A stretch of DNA of 10,528 nt from Cladophialophora immunda (Eukaryota; Ascomycota; Eurotiomycetes; Chaetothyriales; Herpotrichiellaceae). The stretch spans positions 1-10,528 of the forward strand of contig NW_015622576.1 in NCBI RefSeq assembly GCF_000835495.1, in the 5' to 3' direction. Positions 8,481 through 10,528 of the stretch are shown here, in pieces. The first letter of the stretch is position 1, and the number at the start of each line of letters is the position of its first letter. The notes under the pieces are model-generated. The model worked only from the letters and a program-made list of their open reading frames with translations, was not told the DNA's origin and made no database searches. The position numbers and the translations under genes were made by a program.

Positions 8481-9023
8481 TTAAGACGATGAACACATAC
8501 CCGGAGGATAAATCGCAAATATCTCTTCGAGGATACGGTATTGGTAGAACCGTCGCGCCACGTGGAGCCCGTTCAGATCCGTCTGTTGTCGTTTCCTTTG
8601 GCGCATTCGACTGAAACATGGGTTAAAAAGAGTAGGATGGTCAAACATGGAACAAGACGATACCGACTCAAGTTGAACCATGAAAAAGGGCACATATATT
8701 CGCCGATGAAGTGATATCGCGTTGTGCAGTGTCGGTGAGACGAGCCGGAGAGAATCAAGCACCGACCCGAGGTGCAGGAAGCGTCCTGCGCCCGGCGTTG
8801 GATCTGTCTCTTTGAGGCAAGGCCAGAGCGTCGCCAATGGATAAATACACACCATGCACGTAGGAGAAGGGATGATGGTCGTGAAGAGAGGCGCTCCGAT
8901 GGGTACGGTATGGTATACCCAGGGCTCGAAGATGTTGATACGCGGATAGGTAAGAAGACTTGGGTAAAACCCTTGCTTCACCCTGCTTTCATTCCAAATA
9001 GCCCTAGTGTCTTCCCAAGAAGG
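8481..9023 (-). pseudogene. In-frame continuation of ORF 9428-9024 after one TAG
   Basis: Directly after the TAG at 9026-9024 the same reading frame stays open for 180 codons and ends in a stop at 8481. The translation is rich in Pro, Cys, Phe and Ser, has hydrophobic stretches (near APLFTTIIPSP and CIYPLATLWPCL) and a basic segment (RMRQRKRQQ). I recognise no family. Either a nonsense mutation split one gene, or an intron removes the TAG, or the open frame is chance. An alternative join, donor GTATTA at 9083 to acceptor GCAG at 8983, leads into a different open frame of about 75 codons, so the exon structure is not settled. Confidence 0.25.
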
Positions 9024-9428
9024 CTATGGGCCAATGATGAAAAAGCTGCAATCGACAAGGAACAAAGTGTCGATGCGTAATACCGATAGGCATTGTATTC
9101 CTGGCCCTTCTTCGTCGCCAAGAATCGTGAAACTTTGGCTTTGGCCAAGATCGGGGTTAGAGTTGTGCAATGCACACAGTTGTTGATCAATCACAGAAAG
9201 AATCCTCTCACCGGGAAAGTCAGCATGTGTAGGCCACTGGCCGACTTCGGCGATTACTTCTAGTACCTTGTCATTCGAAAGAAAGTCTACAGTATCAACG
9301 AAGCATAGTGAGCTGTTGAATCGATGGCCATCTTCAGACATATAGAAATCTACGGACGCGCAAGTTCGCAAGAAAGGTGGGAGAAGTAAGGGGTTGATCA
9401 AATCCAGACCCGGATTGAGCTTAGGCAT
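9024..9428 (-). CDS. Hypothetical protein, possibly broken gene
   Basis: A frame of 134 residues with an ATG start (A at -3). The composition looks protein-like: a hydrophobic N-terminal stretch (INPLLLPPFL, 11-20), an acidic helical segment (NDKVLEVIAEVGQW) and a C-terminal hydrophobic part. No motif or family is recognised and no signal peptide is obvious. An in-frame TAG lies 14 codons upstream of the ATG. The frame stops at a single TAG and then continues open for another 180 codons, so this may be only the first part of a longer gene. Confidence 0.35.
   Translation of the reverse strand: MPKLNPGLDLINPLLLPPFLRTCASVDFYMSEDGHRFNSSLCFVDTVDFLSNDKVLEVIAEVGQWPTHADFPGERILSVIDQQLCALHNSNPDLGQSQSFTILGDEEGPGIQCLSVLRIDTLFLVDCSFFIIGP
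9165..9175. repeat. Palindromic core GTGCAATGCAC, copy 1
   Basis: An 11-nt palindrome (arms GTGCA and TGCAC around A), extended by one more pair (TGTGCA A TGCACA). It lies inside the open frame 9428-9024. The same 11 bases recur at 9516-9526. Confidence 0.5.
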
Positions 9429-9515
9429 TGTGAACGGGCGGCTTCTAATACGCCGAATACCACCTCTTGACTACGCCTAGTTTAATCAGGAGACGCAATT
9501 TGGTGACGCTAATTG

Positions 9516-9526
9516 GTGCAATGCAC
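9516..9526. repeat. Palindromic core GTGCAATGCAC, copy 2
   Basis: Same 11 bases as copy 1, here extended to TGGTGCA A TGCACCA (9514-9528). It lies about 90 bp upstream of the ATG at 9428, where it could be a protein-binding site. Confidence 0.5.
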
Positions 9527-9867
9527 CACATCCACAATAAGCTTCGGAAGAGCTCGGCTTGGGCCCGTAGCGATTAGTGCAGAATCACGCGTCGGTTCAT
9601 AAGTCATTCAGATTCGTTCACTCCCACCCACATACAGTATCCCACGACTTTTGGAACGTAGTCTCAGAAAAAACTCTCAGATGCTGAGCATCCATTGCCC
9701 CGGATAGGCTATCACCCTCCACGCCCTGCGGTCGCTCTACGAGGCCGCCAAAATCTCAATCCTCGCGACCGTGCTCTACGTCGATTTCAAGGCTAGCTCA
9801 ATGCTCGTGTTGCGCCTGAGACAGTTGCCGTTTTACGTGCGCTTCAGGCGTTACCTGATTGCGCCTA

Positions 9868-9919
9868 GTGCCAGGAGATCTTGCGACATGGCAGGACTCA
9901 GGAGAGGTCTTCCTGGCAC
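9868..9919. repeat. Inverted repeat, 9-bp arms
   Basis: GTGCCAGGA (9868-9876) and TCCTGGCAC (9911-9919) are perfect inverted copies with a 34-nt loop, at the end of the coding-like stretch 9708-9920. Confidence 0.4.
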
Positions 9920-10233
9920 CTAGCAATCTGTATATAGACGCTCAGACCTGGCCTGAGAAGAGGCATAGGCAGACAGACCAATCCATGACCCATTCACGAT
10001 CCTGCTAGTTCGACAGCTCGCTTTTTGGAATCCCAGATAACATTCGACGCTCAGTAATCAGCTCTCAAACCATTTCTGCGGCGGCTTTCCAAACGATGCA
10101 GTCACATCTGGCCAATAGATTTAAACAATGAACACCTCGGTGAAAAGGCAGGAACGGGCGATACAGATTGGATGCAGATCGAATTTATGCATCAAGGGAT
10201 GAATATGCGTATTGTACCGATATGATCGAGGGG

Positions 10234-10254
10234 TACGGAGTAATTTACTCCGTA
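10234..10254. repeat. TACGGAGTAA palindrome
   Basis: Perfect 10-bp arms TACGGAGTAA and TTACTCCGTA around one T. The 9-mer TACTCCGTA occurs again alone at 8150-8158. From memory, this motif is frequent in Aspergillus and Penicillium intergenic DNA and repeat ends; that is a weak hint to the taxon. Confidence 0.6.
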
Positions 10255-10308
10255 TAGTAATTTCGATCGAGAGCCCGGTGGCCTAGGATCCAAGGTAAAT
10301 AAATCACA

Positions 10309-10352
10309 GTGGGTCGGCACCATGAGGCCGGCGGAACCTGTTGACGACCCAC
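10309..10352. repeat. Inverted repeat, 8-bp arms
   Basis: GTGGGTCG (10309-10316) and CGACCCAC (10345-10352) are perfect inverted copies with a 28-nt loop. The arms straddle the ATG of the short frame 10322-10408. Confidence 0.4.
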
Positions 10353-10446
10353 CTGAGGACCTCTGGCAGTTACTGTCTCAGGGAACGCCAATCAAAACGG
10401 CCATCTAACAGAAGCCCTTTGAGAGGGCCTGGGCGCAATGCATGAC

Positions 10447-10528
10447 GACTATGACTATCGATTGATAGTCATAGTCACCGAGCTCCGATAGTCATAGTCA
10501 TGACTATTAGTCATGACTGTCAGTCGTC
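10447..10528. repeat. Cluster of GACTAT/ATAGTC palindromes at the window edge
   Basis: Seven copies of a hexamer in both orientations: GACTAT twice (10447-10458), ATAGTC twice (10465-10476), ATAGTC twice (10488-10499) and GACTAT once (10502-10507). They form a perfect 13-bp hairpin with loop GATT (10447-10476), a repeat of the right arm (10487-10499), a perfect 14-bp palindrome ATAGTCATGACTAT (10494-10507), then AGTCATGACT (10509-10518) and GACTG T CAGTC (10515-10525). The structure runs off the window. Confidence 0.85.

Larger units (their letters stand above)
9529..10528. other. Gene-poor region with short coding-like stretches
   Basis: No supported gene. The plus-strand stretch 9708-9920 is GC-richer, open for 71 codons and reads like part of a protein (ALRSLYEAAKISILATVLYV), but lies directly after a TAG, has no early ATG and matches no family I know. 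A 28-codon frame at 10322-10408 has a good start context but no continuation. Several inverted repeats are listed separately. Confidence 0.5.

Noticed and set aside
1..10528. tRNA genes, CRISPR arrays, bacterial operons and complete transposase genes
   Set aside because: Scanned by eye for T-loop motifs, regular spacer arrays and transposase motifs on both strands; none was convincing.

Overview
The window looks like nuclear DNA from a filamentous ascomycete, most likely Eurotiales (Aspergillus/Penicillium type). The two best genes are interrupted by short introns with fungal signals (GTATGT, GTAAGC or GTGAGG donors; CTGAC or CTAAC branch sites; CAG, TAG or AAG acceptors). Their proteins belong to families typical of these fungi. 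There are no ribosome-binding sites, operons or bacterial-style genes. The genus is an inference.

The left two-thirds holds three genes, all on the minus strand. In transcription order they are: an indoleamine 2,3-dioxygenase (IDO) family protein (6417 to 5065, one intron, 420 residues); a short protein with a signal peptide and four cysteines (4230 to 3823, no intron seen); and a 12-TM-type MFS transporter of the HOL1-like DHA1 group (3004 to 954, three introns, 550 residues). TATA-like boxes lie at sensible distances upstream of all three. IDO would turn L-tryptophan into N-formylkynurenine in the cytosol, the MFS protein would move a small molecule across a membrane, and the short protein would enter the secretory pathway. 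A small tryptophan-catabolite module is possible, but no backbone synthase, kynurenine formamidase or transcription factor is visible, so joint function is not shown.

The right third (about 6.5 to 10.5 kb) is gene-poor. It has one unrecognised minus-strand ORF (9428 to 9024). The same frame stays open, broken by one TAG, as far as 8481, which suggests a decayed gene or an unresolved intron. The rest shows only scattered palindromes, a possible CRE-like site and short coding-like stretches. The final 85 bases are packed with GACTAT/ATAGTC hexamers in both orientations and look like the edge of a repeat or mobile element that runs off the window.

Positions 1 to 953 hold no supported gene. All family calls are by eye, without database searches.
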